Source: Anaeramoeba flamelloides (lineage: Eukaryota; Metamonada; Anaeramoebidae). Taken from it: a DNA stretch of 64,000 bases. This document shows positions 24,501 through 36,371 of this stretch, in pieces; position 1 is the stretch's first letter; each line of letters begins with the position of its first letter. The notes under the pieces were generated by a model. The model searched no databases. It worked only from the letters and a program-made list of their open reading frames with translations, and had not been told where the DNA came from. The stretch covers positions 818,001-882,000 of the forward strand of contig JANTQA010000042.1 of assembly GCA_027625915.1 (NCBI GenBank), read 5' to 3'. The translations under genes were made by a program, and so were the position numbers.

Positions 24501-27010
24501 AAAAGTTGGTTAACTACATTATGAAGATAACAAAGAATTAGGTAATTTTCGTTCACGATGGATACGTTAGTTAAGACGTCCTTCTTTTGTGGTACCACTT
24601 CTACCCAATTTTGTTCTTCGCTTTTTGATATATCTATTTCAATCACTTTACCCATCTCTGCATTGTTGTTCGTTTTAAAAATAAATTTTGTTCCATAATT
24701 TGTGATATATTCGTACTCATAATCTAAATTGTCAATAACCTTTTCCACATGATACATTCCAGTTTTTTCATCAATCACAAGATTTTCTAAATCAGAGATA
24801 TAGATTTTATTTGCTGGATCACATCCAAAACAGACCGAAATGATTAAGTACTTTTGATCATCTATTTGTTTTTATTTTATTTTTTTTTGTTTTTATTTTA
24901 TTTTCATGATATTTGAAAATGAATTTTAATTATTAGATCCAATTGGTATTTTATTTTTATTTTACTTGTGAATTTACAGGATATTGCTTGAAAGTATTTG
25001 ATGGTGAATCGTGGTGTGATTTGACTTTAAAATTATACTATTTGTTAAATTTCAAAGGTAAAAATATTTCATTTAATATGAGTTTATGATCATTGAAATG
25101 TAATTTTGTTTTTTTAAGATAAACATTATAACTTTATTACATTTAATAGATATTAAATATACTATCCAAAAGTAGAATTTGAACTTTTTTTGTAAAAAAA
25201 AGCTGAAAAATAAATCATTTTGTTTTAAATTTGTAACTGAAAAGGTAAAATTAAACTAAATGCATAATTTTTGAACACAGTTGAAAAAGTTGAAAGAATA
25301 ACAATACTGCACCTTTCATTCAATTCGGAAATAATTTTGATTTTAAAAAAATATGAAAATCATTTTTTTGTTCTTTTTGTTTTGTTTTCATTTCCTTTTT
25401 TCCAATTACGCAATCTGTTTCGTTAGATCTGAAAATTATTTTCCAGTGATTAATAGAAGGTTAGTATTGGGTTTATTTAAATCGAAATCTCAAATCCAAT
25501 TAGTCGATGGTATCTTAACCTTTTGATCGACCAATAATTGTTTGCAGAATTTAAACAAATTTATCAAGACATTTTTTGTTCCGCCCTATCTTCAAAATTT
25601 TTTGGTGTCTAGACCTTCTTTGAATTAGAAGGCACAAATTTAGTCACTTCAAAATTCTCTCTTTAACAGATTAATTGTTTTTTAATCATTTAACCCTTAA
25701 CAATAGATCACTCTCTCCAAAATTTTTGAGACACCAATAATATATTAGTTTTGATAATTATTTATGTTTTTGTTTTGTGGTTATTGTAAATTGTAAATAA
25801 GTGATAGTATTTCAATTAATGAATGGTTCTAATTTAGTATTTCTTCTCGAATTGATTAAATAAGTTTTTTTCTTCACAAATTGAATTTTGGTGTGTTAGA
25901 AATTTTGGATTGGGGTTTAGTTTGGATTGTTTGCTTTTGTTTTGGTGAGTATTTTTAAATACCAAGCTTTTACTGGTTGACAATAATTAAAAAGTGAATT
26001 GAATAATTTAATAGTTCATAATTTATTTAAAAAGTAGAATGAATATGAATTAAATTCTGGATTATAGTAGGTATATGTATTTTAAACTTTGGAGGTGTTG
26101 AAAAACTCTGAATAATTCAAGACATATAGACTACAGGTATTCTGTCCACCACCAAAGAAAAAAAGAATAATTTTGAAAAAAAAAATAAACAAAAAAGTTT
26201 TGTTATTTTGAATTTTTTTTTTCTCATTTTTGTGTTTCAAAAAAAATAAAAACAAAAAGAAAAAAGAATAATAAAAAAAAAAAACAAACCAGAAACATCC
26301 GAAAAAAACATATCGTCTTCCTTTGTTTTTGATCCGTAAACATAAACGTCTTTTTCAGATAGTTTACCAATTTTATGATAATACAAGCTATGGAATTTCA
26401 GTTTTTCAACTGTTCCTTGTTTATCTTTTTCATTTTTAGGAGGGTACTTTGAATAGAAAAACCCCTCGTCACCTTTCCAGCTAATGGAAGAGAATTTGAC
26501 GTAATTGATGGTCTCCTCAAGCATTGTTCCATCTTTTTTCAAGATATGCACTTTTTCCCAATCTGATCCACTTTCAGAGACACCAAAGGCAAAATATTCT
26601 CCATTTTCAGACCAACCAGAGCATCCAATTGATGGCGTAGCTTCTCCTTGCTTTTTCCATTTGTTGATATTTAAAAATTCAATTTCTTGGCTGTTTTCTT
26701 CTAAACTGGTCTGGTAGTAATAAACAGATTGATCTTGAAGACCAGTGTTTTTATAGAAATAATACCGATCCTTAATTTTGCGTGGTGAGGAATACCGAAC
26801 GAAATTTTGACCGTTTTTTAATGTTTTTAAAATCTTTTTTTGTAATTCAGGACTTTTTCCCACAATAGATTGTGTTAATTCATTTTGTTTATTGACCCAT
26901 TTGTTTCGATCGGAATTGTCTTGCTTAAGAAAGTTTTCAAATCCGTCTGGAATTTCAGTTCCATGATAGTTACGAACAAAGTCGTCTTTAGGTATTTTTG
27001 GATATTCCAT
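21523..27010 (-). CDS. Prolyl oligopeptidase (S9A serine peptidase)
   Basis: Three exons on the minus strand with agreeing phases give about 700 aa: 27010-26290, 24861-23801 and 21843-21523. The N-terminal part (MEYPKIPKDDFVRNYHG) and beta-propeller repeats (CSGWSENGEYFAFGVSESGS; FYSKYPP) precede the hydrolase domain. That domain has YGYGGFNIS, NIRGGGEYGEAWH and the nucleophile elbow GASNGGLL. The catalytic Asp is in LYDDRVTP and the catalytic His in NGGHGGR. The exon 1-2 junction gives FSDVSDDQKYL. The exon 2-3 junction gives HWTSEYGCSK, exactly where S9A enzymes read WTSEYG. Known role: cytosolic cleavage after proline in short peptides. All catalytic residues are present, so it is probably active. 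Both introns are filled with TIR elements. Confidence 0.93.
21964..22372. mobile_element. Long-TIR element 'H' in a prolyl oligopeptidase intron
   Basis: The left end ATGTGCAAAAATTGACGTCT is answered by an inverted right end (AGACATCAATTTTTGCATAT). Pairing continues through the TTTTTCCAAAAAC...AAACTTTTCC block. The arms are at least about 90 bp. A second inner inverted pair (TAAAAATGTTTGGGTTGAA / CAACCCCAAGCATTTTTA) surrounds the centre. Non-coding. Confidence 0.72.
22559..22700. repeat. Small imperfect foldback 'I'
   Basis: AAAAATGTTGGATTAGAACA is partly inverted as TTTTCTAATCCAAAATTTTT about 90 bp away. It is short and imperfect; no duplication at the ends was identified. It may be a degenerate MITE. 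Confidence 0.4.
23141..23563. mobile_element. Near-full-length foldback element 'J' in a prolyl oligopeptidase intron
   Basis: TTATCTAAAATAAAGCCACT (23141) is exactly inverted at the right end (AGTGGCTTTATTTTAGATAA, ending 23563). Pairing continues with minor changes through GAGGTACTTAAGATTCAAA, GCTCTTTATCTCTT, AGAAGAACTATAAAATTTC and an AACCCAACCATT centre. The two arms thus span almost the whole element. The intron transcript would form a stem of roughly 200 bp. Confidence 0.82.
25268..25921. mobile_element. Element 'B', copy 2, in a prolyl oligopeptidase intron
   Basis: It shares GAACACAGTT, AAATATGAAAATCATTTTTT, ATTGTTTGCAGAATTT..., AATGAATGGTTCTAATTTAG and the end TTGGGGTTTAG with the 8.9-10.1 kb copy. 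A stretch around 25600-25720 absent from the other copy suggests a further small insertion. Non-coding. Confidence 0.6.
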
Positions 27011-27203
27011 AATAATTGATAAAAAAAGAAAAAAAATGATCCATTAAAAGTTTTTGCTTGATAAAGAAAAGAACCAAAAATGTAGAAACTTTTTTTACTT
27101 CACAACCATTTGTTTTTTAAATTATTCCAGATTTTGAATTGAAATTACAAGAAAGAAAAAGAATAACTTTCGATTTAAAAGTTTTTACAATTCAAATTTT
27201 TAA

Positions 27204-27976
27204 AGGATTAGCACCACCCATATATTTCTCTATAATCAACGGATTTAAATAATTGTTTGTAAACTGTGTTCGTGTGCCCTGGTTCACATAGTTTCTGTGA
27301 CTCTAAAAAATTATTTTAAATCTTATTGCACAATAAATTATTACATTTTTTACTAATGATCACTTATAAAAAAAGTAATATTTTGAAAAATTTTTTTTTA
27401 ATCCCTTTTCCTAATCTAAAAATAAAAAACCAAAATAATAGTATTGTGGTATTTAATAATTCATATTTAGATCTTCCAAAAGTAACTATTTTTTTAATTT
27501 TTTAATTTCGAAGATTAACTCAATAATCATCAACATAAAACCCCAAGTATTGATTAGTTTTATTTCCCTTTCATGAATCAGATCGTAAGATCAAACTATT
27601 TCCAATATTTAAGAAAATAATCTGTCAAAAAATCTATTGGTTAATTATTGATTTTTTTTTAAAAAAAGGGAATTTTTTAATTTTCTAATCTATATTTGGC
27701 CACAAATTTAATAAAGATATTTTACATCATTGGAAGTAGCCTTCTGAAAATTGAGAATTCAACCTTTAAATTTGTGGCAAAATGCAAATTTTTTTTTGAA
27801 ATTTTTTGGATTTTTTTACTAATACAAGAATCATTTTTAATTGATGAGATAAACCAATATTAATATTTTACTAAAAGTTTTTTTAAAGACATTTGAATAC
27901 TGAACCACTAAGGTGGTAAACACCTAATAACAACATACTTTGATCGTTGGATTTTCCTTGGTTGACACTAAACCCG
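27204..27976. mobile_element. TTAA-type element 'A', copy 3 (uninterrupted)
   Basis: TTAA precedes AGGATTAGCACCACCCATA. Shared interior blocks (TTATTGCACAATAAATTATT; CAAAAGTAACTATTTTTTTA; TTAACTCAATAATCATCAAC) match copy 1 in reverse and copy 2 in the same orientation. The right end (ATAACAACATACTTTGATCG ... CACTAAACCC) mirrors the left. It is the least interrupted copy and serves as the reference for the family. It lies just upstream of the prolyl oligopeptidase start. Confidence 0.65.
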
Positions 27977-27992
27977 TAAAAACTAATAATTT

Positions 27993-28280
27993 GTACAACT
28001 TTCTACTTTTTGTTTTTTATAAAAAGAGTTTCCAGGTTATTGAAAGTTAGTATACATTTTTCTTTGATACAACTTTTCAGAAAATTTCAATTAAATTCTA
28101 AGGTATCTTTTGTTAATTATTATGTTTTAAACTTTTTTTGCTAATAAAAATTTTTGTATCAAGTATTTAAAATTTGCCAAAATATTAAAGAATATCAAAA
28201 AACTGAAATCTTTCAGACTGGCAGTCTGAAAGTTCGAAAAAATATTTAAAGTATTTTTATATATTATTCTATTCTTGTTT
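27993..28280. repeat. Interspersed repeat 'F', copy 1
   Basis: It shares AACTTT...ACTTTTTG, AAAAGAGTTTCCAGGTTATT, GAAAGTTA, ATTTCAATTAAATT and CAGTCTGAAAGTT with 32680-32985. It contains a perfect hairpin (28210-28232) with arms CTTTCAGACT and AGTCTGAAAG around GGC. The mechanism of spread is unknown. Confidence 0.6.
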
Positions 28281-28433
28281 TGAGAATCATTTAGATGTTG
28301 TCAAATTCATGTTGAAATATCTCATTATTTCAAAGGTTTTTGTTTAAATGTATGTACACAAGTCTTTCAGTAGAGTGAGTACTGATTGTTTAGTTAAATC
28401 TATTCTTTACTTAATGTTTATTTGTTTAAATTG

Positions 28434-28985
28434 GGAGCATTCTTAAAAATTAAAAAATAATTAGTTTCAGGGTGAAGGTCCGAATTGAATTTTCCAGATA
28501 TATATAAAAAAATCACCCATATATTTTGATAAAGTTGAATATGATCTTTTATTCATATCTACAAATAAATTATTTTTACAAAAAATCATTTTTTTTTTGT
28601 TGTTATTTTTTGTTATTTTTAAAAACCTCAATACCAAGACCTTAGAAATACACTTAAAATTTTATTTATTAATTGAGTTAATATTAAGTTAGTTATTAGC
28701 ACATTAATGGCAAGAGCCCAGTTAAAAAAAATAGTTCCCAATAACCAATTCTACTCTTCAGTACAACTTTTTGTATGGGTAAATCCTTTGAACTGAATAA
28801 AAAAATTAAAACTCAAAAAAAAAAACACTTTTTTGTAAAAATAATTTATTTGTAGATATGAATAAAAGATCATATTCAACTTTATCAAAATAAATGGGTT
28901 ATGTTTTCATGTATATCTGGAAAATTAACTTCGGACCTGCACCCTTAAACTTATTATTTTTTAATTTTTGAGAACATAACTCATT
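28434..28985. mobile_element. Long-TIR element 'G'
   Basis: The left arm (AAAAATTAAAAAATAATTAG, then GGTCCGAA, TTTTCCAGATATA, TTTTGATAAAGTTGAATATG) is repeated inverted at the right (CATATTCAACTTTATCAAAA, TATATCTGGAAAA, TTCGGACC). The arms are about 150 bp and the centre is unique and non-coding. Confidence 0.75.
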
Positions 28986-29893
28986 TTAAAAAATTTCTAT
29001 CAAATTCAAATGAATTTTTACTTGGGGAGGTAGTCAATTATCAATTAGTCATATTATAGTAATAAAATGTTCATTTATAACACACTCATAATCTAATAAC
29101 GTTGTATGTTTACAACAAATATATCTCTTTTATAAAAAATATTGTTTTACGGTCAATTTTTTTTAAAAATAAAATTTTTACTAATTTAAAAAAACATATA
29201 AAAAATCATTATGTTTTTATTATTGTTGATTAAAATTCAATCAAAGAGTTTAAGAAACATAAACTAAAGAGATACGTCTTCAACTTCATGAAGACTTCTA
29301 ATTCAATTAAAATTAAACAAATACAATTTATTCCATTCACAAAAGGTATATATACAAAATACTACAGTATCTGTTTCTTTGTTTGTTTTTTTCATCATAT
29401 TCAAACCAATATTTGTGTGGAATTTTTGTAGTACTATACACACAATTTTATATTTTTTCTTTTTGTTTTAAATTTGTCTGAAATCTGAATTTTACTTTTT
29501 AAATGAAAAAAAATGAAATTTTCGACTTTTTAAAATTATTAAAATATACTTATTGTTGTTCCAATTTATTCTTGACTTTTGTCTAAATGCCTTTTTTTCT
29601 TTAAAGCCAATAATTTGTGTTAAAAAGAGAATTAAATGATTATTTTTTCCGAGAATATTTCTCATTTAAAATCAGTATCCTTTCGCGAAAATGGACAACA
29701 TAAAAAAAAAAAAATAAAATAAAAAATTGAAAAAAGAGTTTTTTTTATTTATTTTAATTTATTAAATAAAAAAAAAGAAAAGAAAACGAAAAGAAGATTA
29801 AAAAGATAAAGAATATTAAAAAAAAAAAATTAAATAAAGAAAAAGAAGAATAATATATAAATAATTAGAAAAAAAGAAAAAAAATGAATTAAA
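28986..29893. other. Intergenic DNA downstream of Sec10
   Basis: AT-rich, nothing recognised. Purine/A-rich tracts at 29700-29890 lie beyond the Sec10 stop. Confidence 0.45.
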
Positions 29894-32396
29894 TTAAATT
29901 TTTTCACCAATCATTTTTGATTTATAGTCTGATCTACATTTAATAAATCTTTTAAATTCTAATTCATTTAATCTACTTTGTTGCTTTAAATTATTTAAAT
30001 TTTTAGGAGGAACAAGGAAAATATTTGAAATTTCCCTTAAGGTGACAAATTTCTCATTGACTTGGGGTATTTTGAATTTTCTGGTAATTTTAATAAAGGC
30101 AGAAAGGTCTTGTAAAAGTTGCAATGCGCCCGATGAGTTAAATTTAAATTTTGCATAATGGTTCGACAAAATGTCTGCGATTTGGTTGCCAAATACGGAA
30201 AAAAAAATTTTCAAATTTTGGCCATCAACAGTTTTGATAATATTCTTTGTTACTTTGATCAAGAACTCAACTGCCTTTTTACATGCCGCGGTGATGTTGA
30301 TGATATTTTTATCCCTTTTTTTGGGTTCAAAATCGATTTTCTTTTGGTTTTTTAACAAATATTGGAAATATTTTACTGAATTTTCTAACAAATTTTGTAA
30401 CCCGATACTTAATTTGTTTTCAATACTTGTTAATAATTCTCTTTTTTTGTGTTTTATTGTGGAAAAGGAATTGGTAAATTCTGTTAGAATTGGTAGCACC
30501 ATGACTAAAAAAAATTCTTCAAATTTGAGAATGATGTGGTTTGTTTTTTGGATTATTGTCAAAAATTCAAATGTTGGTTCCTTTTTTTTCACTCTTTTGT
30601 ATATTTTTTTTTGTACTTTAATTTTTTGGAATACAACATCAATAAAGAACATCAAATATGAATATCCCAGAAAGGTATTCAAGCACTCCACAATGTTTCT
30701 AATGTTTTCGCCCAAATTTTCCTTTGTGGATAATAAGATGGCCCTCTCAATGGCTGACTCAGTAATGTAAATGAATTGTAAAGAAGTGTCCAGCGTTGGG
30801 TATTCAATATTTTGGAAATTGGTATCCTTTTGGAATTTTTTAAAATTGGTTTTCTTATAATCGAGATAAAGATCGAAACTTTTTGGTAACATTTCATTAA
30901 AGCGCGTGTTTAACGTGGCCTTTTCAGTTTTTAAATAATCACTTTTATAGGACTTGTATATCTTTTCAATTAACTCGTAGATATTTAATTCTCCTAATTT
31001 CAAATAATCTAATGTCTTTTCAAATTTTAAGACAGGCAAATAGGATTCGTATAAGGTATTTAAATAGATTTCTTCCAGGCTTTGCGTTCTGTTTGTTTGG
31101 CTTTTTCCATTTTTATTTATCAAAATGGACTTTCTTTTTTCATTTAATTTCTGTTGCTTTAATGACTCATCGACATTGACTTGTATAAATTCAAACGACA
31201 TCTCAATCAGCATCGACATCACACGGACGGGGTTTGCAAAAACCTTATTCACTAATTCATAGTCCTCTTTAATCTTTTCGATCAATTGAATTAAAAAGTT
31301 ATCTAATTGAGTAGAGCGGAAGTTTAATTTAAAATCTTCGCCCCACTTTTGTTCACTTAAAAGCATTCGATTGCTCGTTTCGTTTGGATTCAGAATCTTT
31401 TTTATTGCTTTTTTTTTTTTTTTATGATTTTGGCTTTAAGATTTGGTTCGTTTGCTTGATCTGCCTTGATTTCTTTAAAGAGAGTTTTTCTTGATCGAAT
31501 AAATGTTTTGATACATTTCTCGCCATCGTTGAACAACAACAGTATTTCTAAATATTTCTTCATCTCCTCATGGTCCTGCGAAAAGGAGGCGTCCTCAAAG
31601 GCGCTGAGCATGGTCTTTTGAAGCTCGCTAATGCTCTTCTGGATGCTCTTTGTCGCAATAATGTTTTTTTCTCCTTTCAATTCCTTGGAGATGTTGTTTA
31701 ATTTAATTAGGACGTTTGCCCTTTCAACTAGATGCAGATCGCTGACAAACAGCGGTGTCGAGGGCTTTTTTTGCTTCTCGCGAAAGTGTAAAAAGTAATT
31801 GATCAGCTCAATCGCGCTCGTAGACCTTAATTTTAATTTGTGAATGTTTTCTAATTGCCTCCCGATCTTTGTCGTGTGGCACCAATGTTGCTTATACGAT
31901 CCTCGAATTTTGAATACTTTTTAATCACAGTATCAAACCGATCCTTAAATTCAACCACATTCTCTTTGTGTATTTCCTCAGTTTCCTCCACTTCCTTCGT
32001 TAAATTAATGATCTGAAATAAAATGTCAGTACTAAGATCTTTTAATCTACCTTTACCATCTTGTTTTTTTTTGAAATACTCATGGGTTGTGAAAAAAGAT
32101 AATTGATCTTTTTTTTTTTTTGATTTTTTTATATGTATATTGTTTTTTGGATTAATTGTTTATTAATTTGGGTTACTAATTTGAGTTATTACAGAAGGTT
32201 TTTGTCTATTTGTTTTGTTTCAAAAAGGATAATTTTGAATATAACAAAAAAAGAAGAAAAAGAAGAAGAAAAATTAGGTAACTTTACCCTTATCTTCAAC
32301 TTCTTTGTCTTTCTTGAAAATGTTACCAATCAAATCATCAAGTAAGAGCTTTTTATCTAAATCTTTTGACCAGTCAATGTCTTCAAATAAAAACAT
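29894..32396 (-). CDS. Exocyst complex component Sec10 (EXOC5-like)
   Basis: Exon 1 is 32396-32288 (MFLFEDIDWSKDLDKKLLLD). A 180-bp intron follows, and exon 2 is 32107-29894. The N-terminal region has coiled-coil character (NLTKEVEETEEIHKEN; IGRQLENIHKLKLRSTSAI; LLFNDGEKCIKTFIRSR). The C-terminal helical region ends with GALQLLQDLSAFIK and LREISNIFLVPPKNLNNL, matching the conserved Sec10 C-terminus (leucine-rich 'LQL-DL' then 'F-L-NLF-V-PENL'). Role: exocyst subunit bridging Sec15 to the rest of the complex in secretory-vesicle tethering. The frame breaks twice: near 31870-31882 (a missing base between SNIGAT and TKIGRQ) and at an A15 run (plus-strand T run 31411-31425). Sequence on both sides stays conserved, so assembly indels or very recent loss are likely. 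Predicted length is about 770 aa, normal for the family. Confidence 0.82.
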
Positions 32397-32679
32397 TTTG
32401 TTTGTTTTTCCTGATAGCAGCAACTAGTTAACATTTTTTGACTTGAGCATTTTCAATTTTTTTTTGGCAAAGGGAACCAAAAAAAAAAAAGATTTTCAAA
32501 AAATGATTTATTTTATTATTTCACACAAGAAAAGAATGGTTAAAATGGTATTCACTTTTTTTAGCTTCACAATACTACGTTTTTTGATATTGTTCTCAAA
32601 TTTTGAAAGGAATTACAAGATCAAATTTTAATAACTTGCTAGTTAAAAGTTTTTTCAATTAATACATTTAAAAACATGT

Positions 32680-32985
32680 AATTTAAACAACTTTACACTT
32701 TTTGGTTTTTATAAAAAAGAGTTTTTAGGTTATTGAAAGTTAACCAATAATTTTCGTTTGATTGACTTTTCAAAAAATTTCAATTAAATTACAATATGTT
32801 AGCTTTTTTTAATTATAATTTTTTACTCCTTTTTTTGTTAATAATAAGTTTGTATTGAGTATTTGAAATTTGAAAATTTATAAATGAATATCAGAGATAG
32901 AAATCTTGCAGAGTGCCAGTCTGAAAGTTAGAAAAAGTCATGACACTATATGTATTAATTGTTCTATTATTTTCGTGCCAAAGTT
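32680..32985. repeat. Interspersed repeat 'F', copy 2
   Basis: Homologous to 27993-28280 in the same orientation. The internal hairpin has decayed (CAGAGTGCCAGTCTGAAAG). It lies in the promoter-side flank of Sec10, about 285 bp upstream of its start codon. Confidence 0.6.
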
Positions 32986-33279
32986 TCAATTGAGATTTTA
33001 ATGTTTAGATTTTTTTACCATTATGCGCTAGTGCTCAAATATTAAATGTTTAAAAGAATTTCACTTCATTTTCAAAAATAACAAATTTATTAAGAATTGT
33101 TAAAGAAAAAATAGATTTTAATTTGATAACTATTGATTTATTTGGTACTTTTTAATATTGCTCAAGTAAATAAAGTAGGTATATCGAAAAATATGAAAGT
33201 CAGATTTAAGAATTGAAAACAAAAATGAGAATCAATTTTTTCCCTTTAAATTTTAAATAATAGTATCTGTGCTTATTCT

Positions 33280-35480
33280 GTCTGTAGAAGTGTTAGATTA
33301 GATGTTTATCAAGGAGATCCTTTATTATCTTTTTTTAGATTTATAAGATATTTTTGAATTGAAAAAATTAAAAACCATTTAAAATATGTTCAACTGTTTG
33401 CATTTGACTTAATTTTAATAATGGTTGAGTCATTATCAGAAATTGACAAAAAATTAATATCAGGAATTTCTAAAATTATTCAAGAATTTGGAATGAACTA
33501 CAAATAATTGTAAAATATTAACATAAAAAAATAAAATATTTAGGAATTTGGTTAGATATAGAAAAAAATTTTTAGAAAACTTGAAAAAAGTCCAAGAAAA
33601 TTTTAAAAAAATAAAAGTATTTTTTAACCAAAAAAAAAATAGCCAATGAGGTAAAATATAATTGTTCAAATCAATATGTATTAATCAATTATTTTCTAGA
33701 TCTGTTAATTTTTAATTTTACTCCAAAAAGATTTTGACTCAATTGAAGTCACAATCAATAAAAAAGTTACAATTTTTTTAAAAAATCAATTCGCAGTCTC
33801 CAAGAATAATTGATAAAATTCAACTAAAACTTGATCAAGTTCGAAACTCAACTGACAAAAGAAGAAAGAAACTCATAATTAAATAATATGTATATAGAGA
33901 GGGGGGGGCCTCGGTTTTTGACCACATTTTAGACAAATTACAATATTCAAAAAGTGCTGAAAATATTAATTATCTGATATAAAACTTGAAAAATGTAATA
34001 TAAAACTAACTTGATTTTTGACAAGCCTTAATTATAAATGATTAGGAATGAAAAAGTTTAAAAAATTTAAAAAATTCAAAGTATAATTATAATATCAATA
34101 AACAGTCATGCTGTTGAATAATACAAGGTGTATATTTATCTACGTTTCTCAGAATTTAATATAATCAAATAAAATCTGAATTTTGACTCAATTCTTTTGA
34201 ATTATCAAAAAGTTAATAGGTATTTTTTTTTTTTTTTGGTTTGAGAGAAAAAAAATAAAATTTCTTAAATTTTGTTTAAAAAAAAAAAGGATAAAAAATG
34301 GATATCTAAATAATTTGAAAAAAAAATATAAGTTGGAAAATAAAAGAATAGTACAAAATTATCAAAAATGAATAATTTAGCTTTAAAATTAAAAATTATC
34401 TAAAATATAAATCAAGTACTACATTTCTCAAATTTAGAACTTTTACTATGGATTTATAGATACTCATTTTTTAAAAAAAAGAAATCTGAATATAACACTT
34501 ATAAAAAAAAAAAAAAAGTTAACTGTAAAAAGTGTGATTATTGTACTCATTATTATGAAAATATAAACCACTTCATTTGGTATTGTGAAAGGTATAAATT
34601 TATCAGAATCAAATGGAAAAAAAAATTGTCGAAAATTCTAGATAAGAAACTATACGAAAAAGTTATTCTTAGAAAAAATACACAGAAAATCTTCAACATG
34701 ACTAATAAAAATTATGAAATTTATTGCGTTTGTCGGGAATTTTTTATCAAAGCTCTTCTGGTTAGTAAACTTTAGGTAATAAAGAAAATATAGTAAAAAT
34801 TAAGTGAAAACAAAAAATACTTTAAAATAGTAAAAAATATATAAATTCGGACACCCAGAGCCCCACTCTGAGAGTCGTGGAATACCAATTTATTAACCAC
34901 AGTTTGTGGAATTTTTATCCATAATCGATAATCTTTCTATCGGGTTTTTTCTCCTCATGTGTATTCCTGGGGCGTGTCTTCGAGTGCCGTAGAGTGCAGT
35001 CAAGTGCCTAAGTTTTCCGGAATTCAAAAGAATAGAGTAAAATCAAAGATTTAACTCTATTCTTTTCAATTATGGAAAACCTTACGGCGGTTTTCTTGAG
35101 GTTTTCAATTTTATTTATAAAATCTATCAATTTTCCAAATTAATAGAAAACTCAAGAAAACCTAAAGGCGGTTTTTTTTTTTAATTTAAGAAATTAAAAG
35201 AAAATTTTTGAAATTTTCTTTTTATTTCTCAAATCAAAAAAAAGCTAACGGTGATTTTCCAGAATTAGAATTAATTTAGTAAAATCTATGATTTTACACA
35301 ATTCTTTCAAATCCTGGAAAACCTAATGACAGTGGATGGTTTCTATTTGGTCATGAAAATGATGATTTTATTTTATATATATATATATATTAATTATTTT
35401 TCAACTTCTCCTTTTTTTTTTATTTGATGATTTTTCTTTAATTACTTCTTTCTATAAATAAATAAATAAAATAAAATTTC
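33280..35480 (+). mobile_element. Heavily degraded LINE, second family, with 3' UTR
   Basis: Remnants of RT motif B (VYQGDPLLSF, about 33310) and motif C (FAFDLILIMVESL, about 33400; the first Asp is intact, the second is lost) are followed by KIIQEFGMNYK. Near 34530 there is a C-terminal finger, CKKCDYC...HYYENINHFIWYCERYKFIR. Many stops and frame changes are present. The 3' UTR (TTCGGACACCCAGAG ... CACTCTGAGAG, GTGGAATACCAATTTATTAA) ends in an ATAAATAAATAA tract near 35460. The same 3' UTR recurs at 41.3-42.5 kb. A hairpin array lies in this UTR. Confidence 0.75.
34985..35335. repeat. Modular hairpin array 'D', copy 3 (four modules)
   Basis: Four palindromes lie in series. (1) AGTTTTCCGGAATTCAAAAG ... 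TTTTCAATTATGGAAAACC. (2) GGTTTTCTTGAGGTTTTCAA ... AGAAAACTCAAGAAAACC. (3) TTTTTTTTAATTTAAGAAAT ... TTTCTCAAATCAAAAAAAAG. (4) GATTTTCCAGAATTAGAATT ... TCTTTCAAATCCTGGAAAAC. Linkers read TTACGGCGG, TAAAGGCGG and CTAACGGTG. It sits inside a LINE 3' UTR (34860-35480), which resumes after it. Confidence 0.82.
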
Positions 35481-36371
35481 TTAAATTTTCTTTTTTATTT
35501 CTCAGATTTAAAAAAGCATAGATGATATATAAGTATATTTTTTTGATCAAAAAATCATTTATATCCTTGACATATTGTAGTTTTATATTGAAATTGTGCA
35601 TATTTGTTTACTTCCAAAAAAAGTGAATTGATTTTATTACATTTTTTGGAAATATTTTGATTTGATGTGTTTTGAAATAAAGACAATAAACCCTCATTCA
35701 ACGAGTCTTAACATTTACCTCAATTTAGTATTGTCAATTAAGGGATATAACACCACTATTAAAAATTATTTGTTGATGAAATCTTAAAAACAAAATGCCA
35801 AACTCTATGGGAATACCTAACCTCCGAAAATTCCCCAAAGCAAGATCTAAATTTTTCTAATTTTTTTTTTTTTTTTTATTTTTTTGGGAGGGGGGTTATT
35901 TAAATAAATTTCAAAGGAAAAGAAGACCAATTATGCAAAAAATTAAAAAATCATCTATTTGGGCATTCAGTGTTTTCCCAAGTCTTGGTAATCTCCCAGA
36001 GAATAAAAAAAAATACTTTTCTTAAATTGTGATAATATTGTTAAAGTTAAAAAAAAAATATTTCAAATCATTACCACTAGACTAATAACAAATGGGTTAG
36101 ATTAAAAAAGATAAATATTAAAATTTAAAGTAAATTCGTTATAGAATTATGATACTATTCAAAAAGAATATCTTTTTATTTTTATGAGTAAAAAATCACA
36201 AGACAAAGAAAAATTTCTTCAATTTAGTGAGGGTACATAAATAAATCAGCAAAAAGTAGAAAAAAAAGAATTTCTTTTCAATAATCAGAAAAACAAATCC
36301 CCGAAAGATTTTCAACCATTCGAAAGGGGAATAATTACCGAAAAGAAAGAAATTTTGTCTTACTTGATTTG
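35481..36371. other. Intergenic DNA downstream of the ARF gene
   Basis: AT-rich, no gene or repeat boundary recognised. A T/G-run patch near 35870-35895 is low complexity. Confidence 0.45.

Noticed and set aside
28210-28232. Helitron 3' end
   Set aside because: A hairpin is present, but no clear CTRR terminus follows and no RepHel coding was found. Kept only as an open question.
30171-30770. 199-aa plus-strand frame
   Set aside because: Shadow of Sec10, which is strongly supported on the minus strand.
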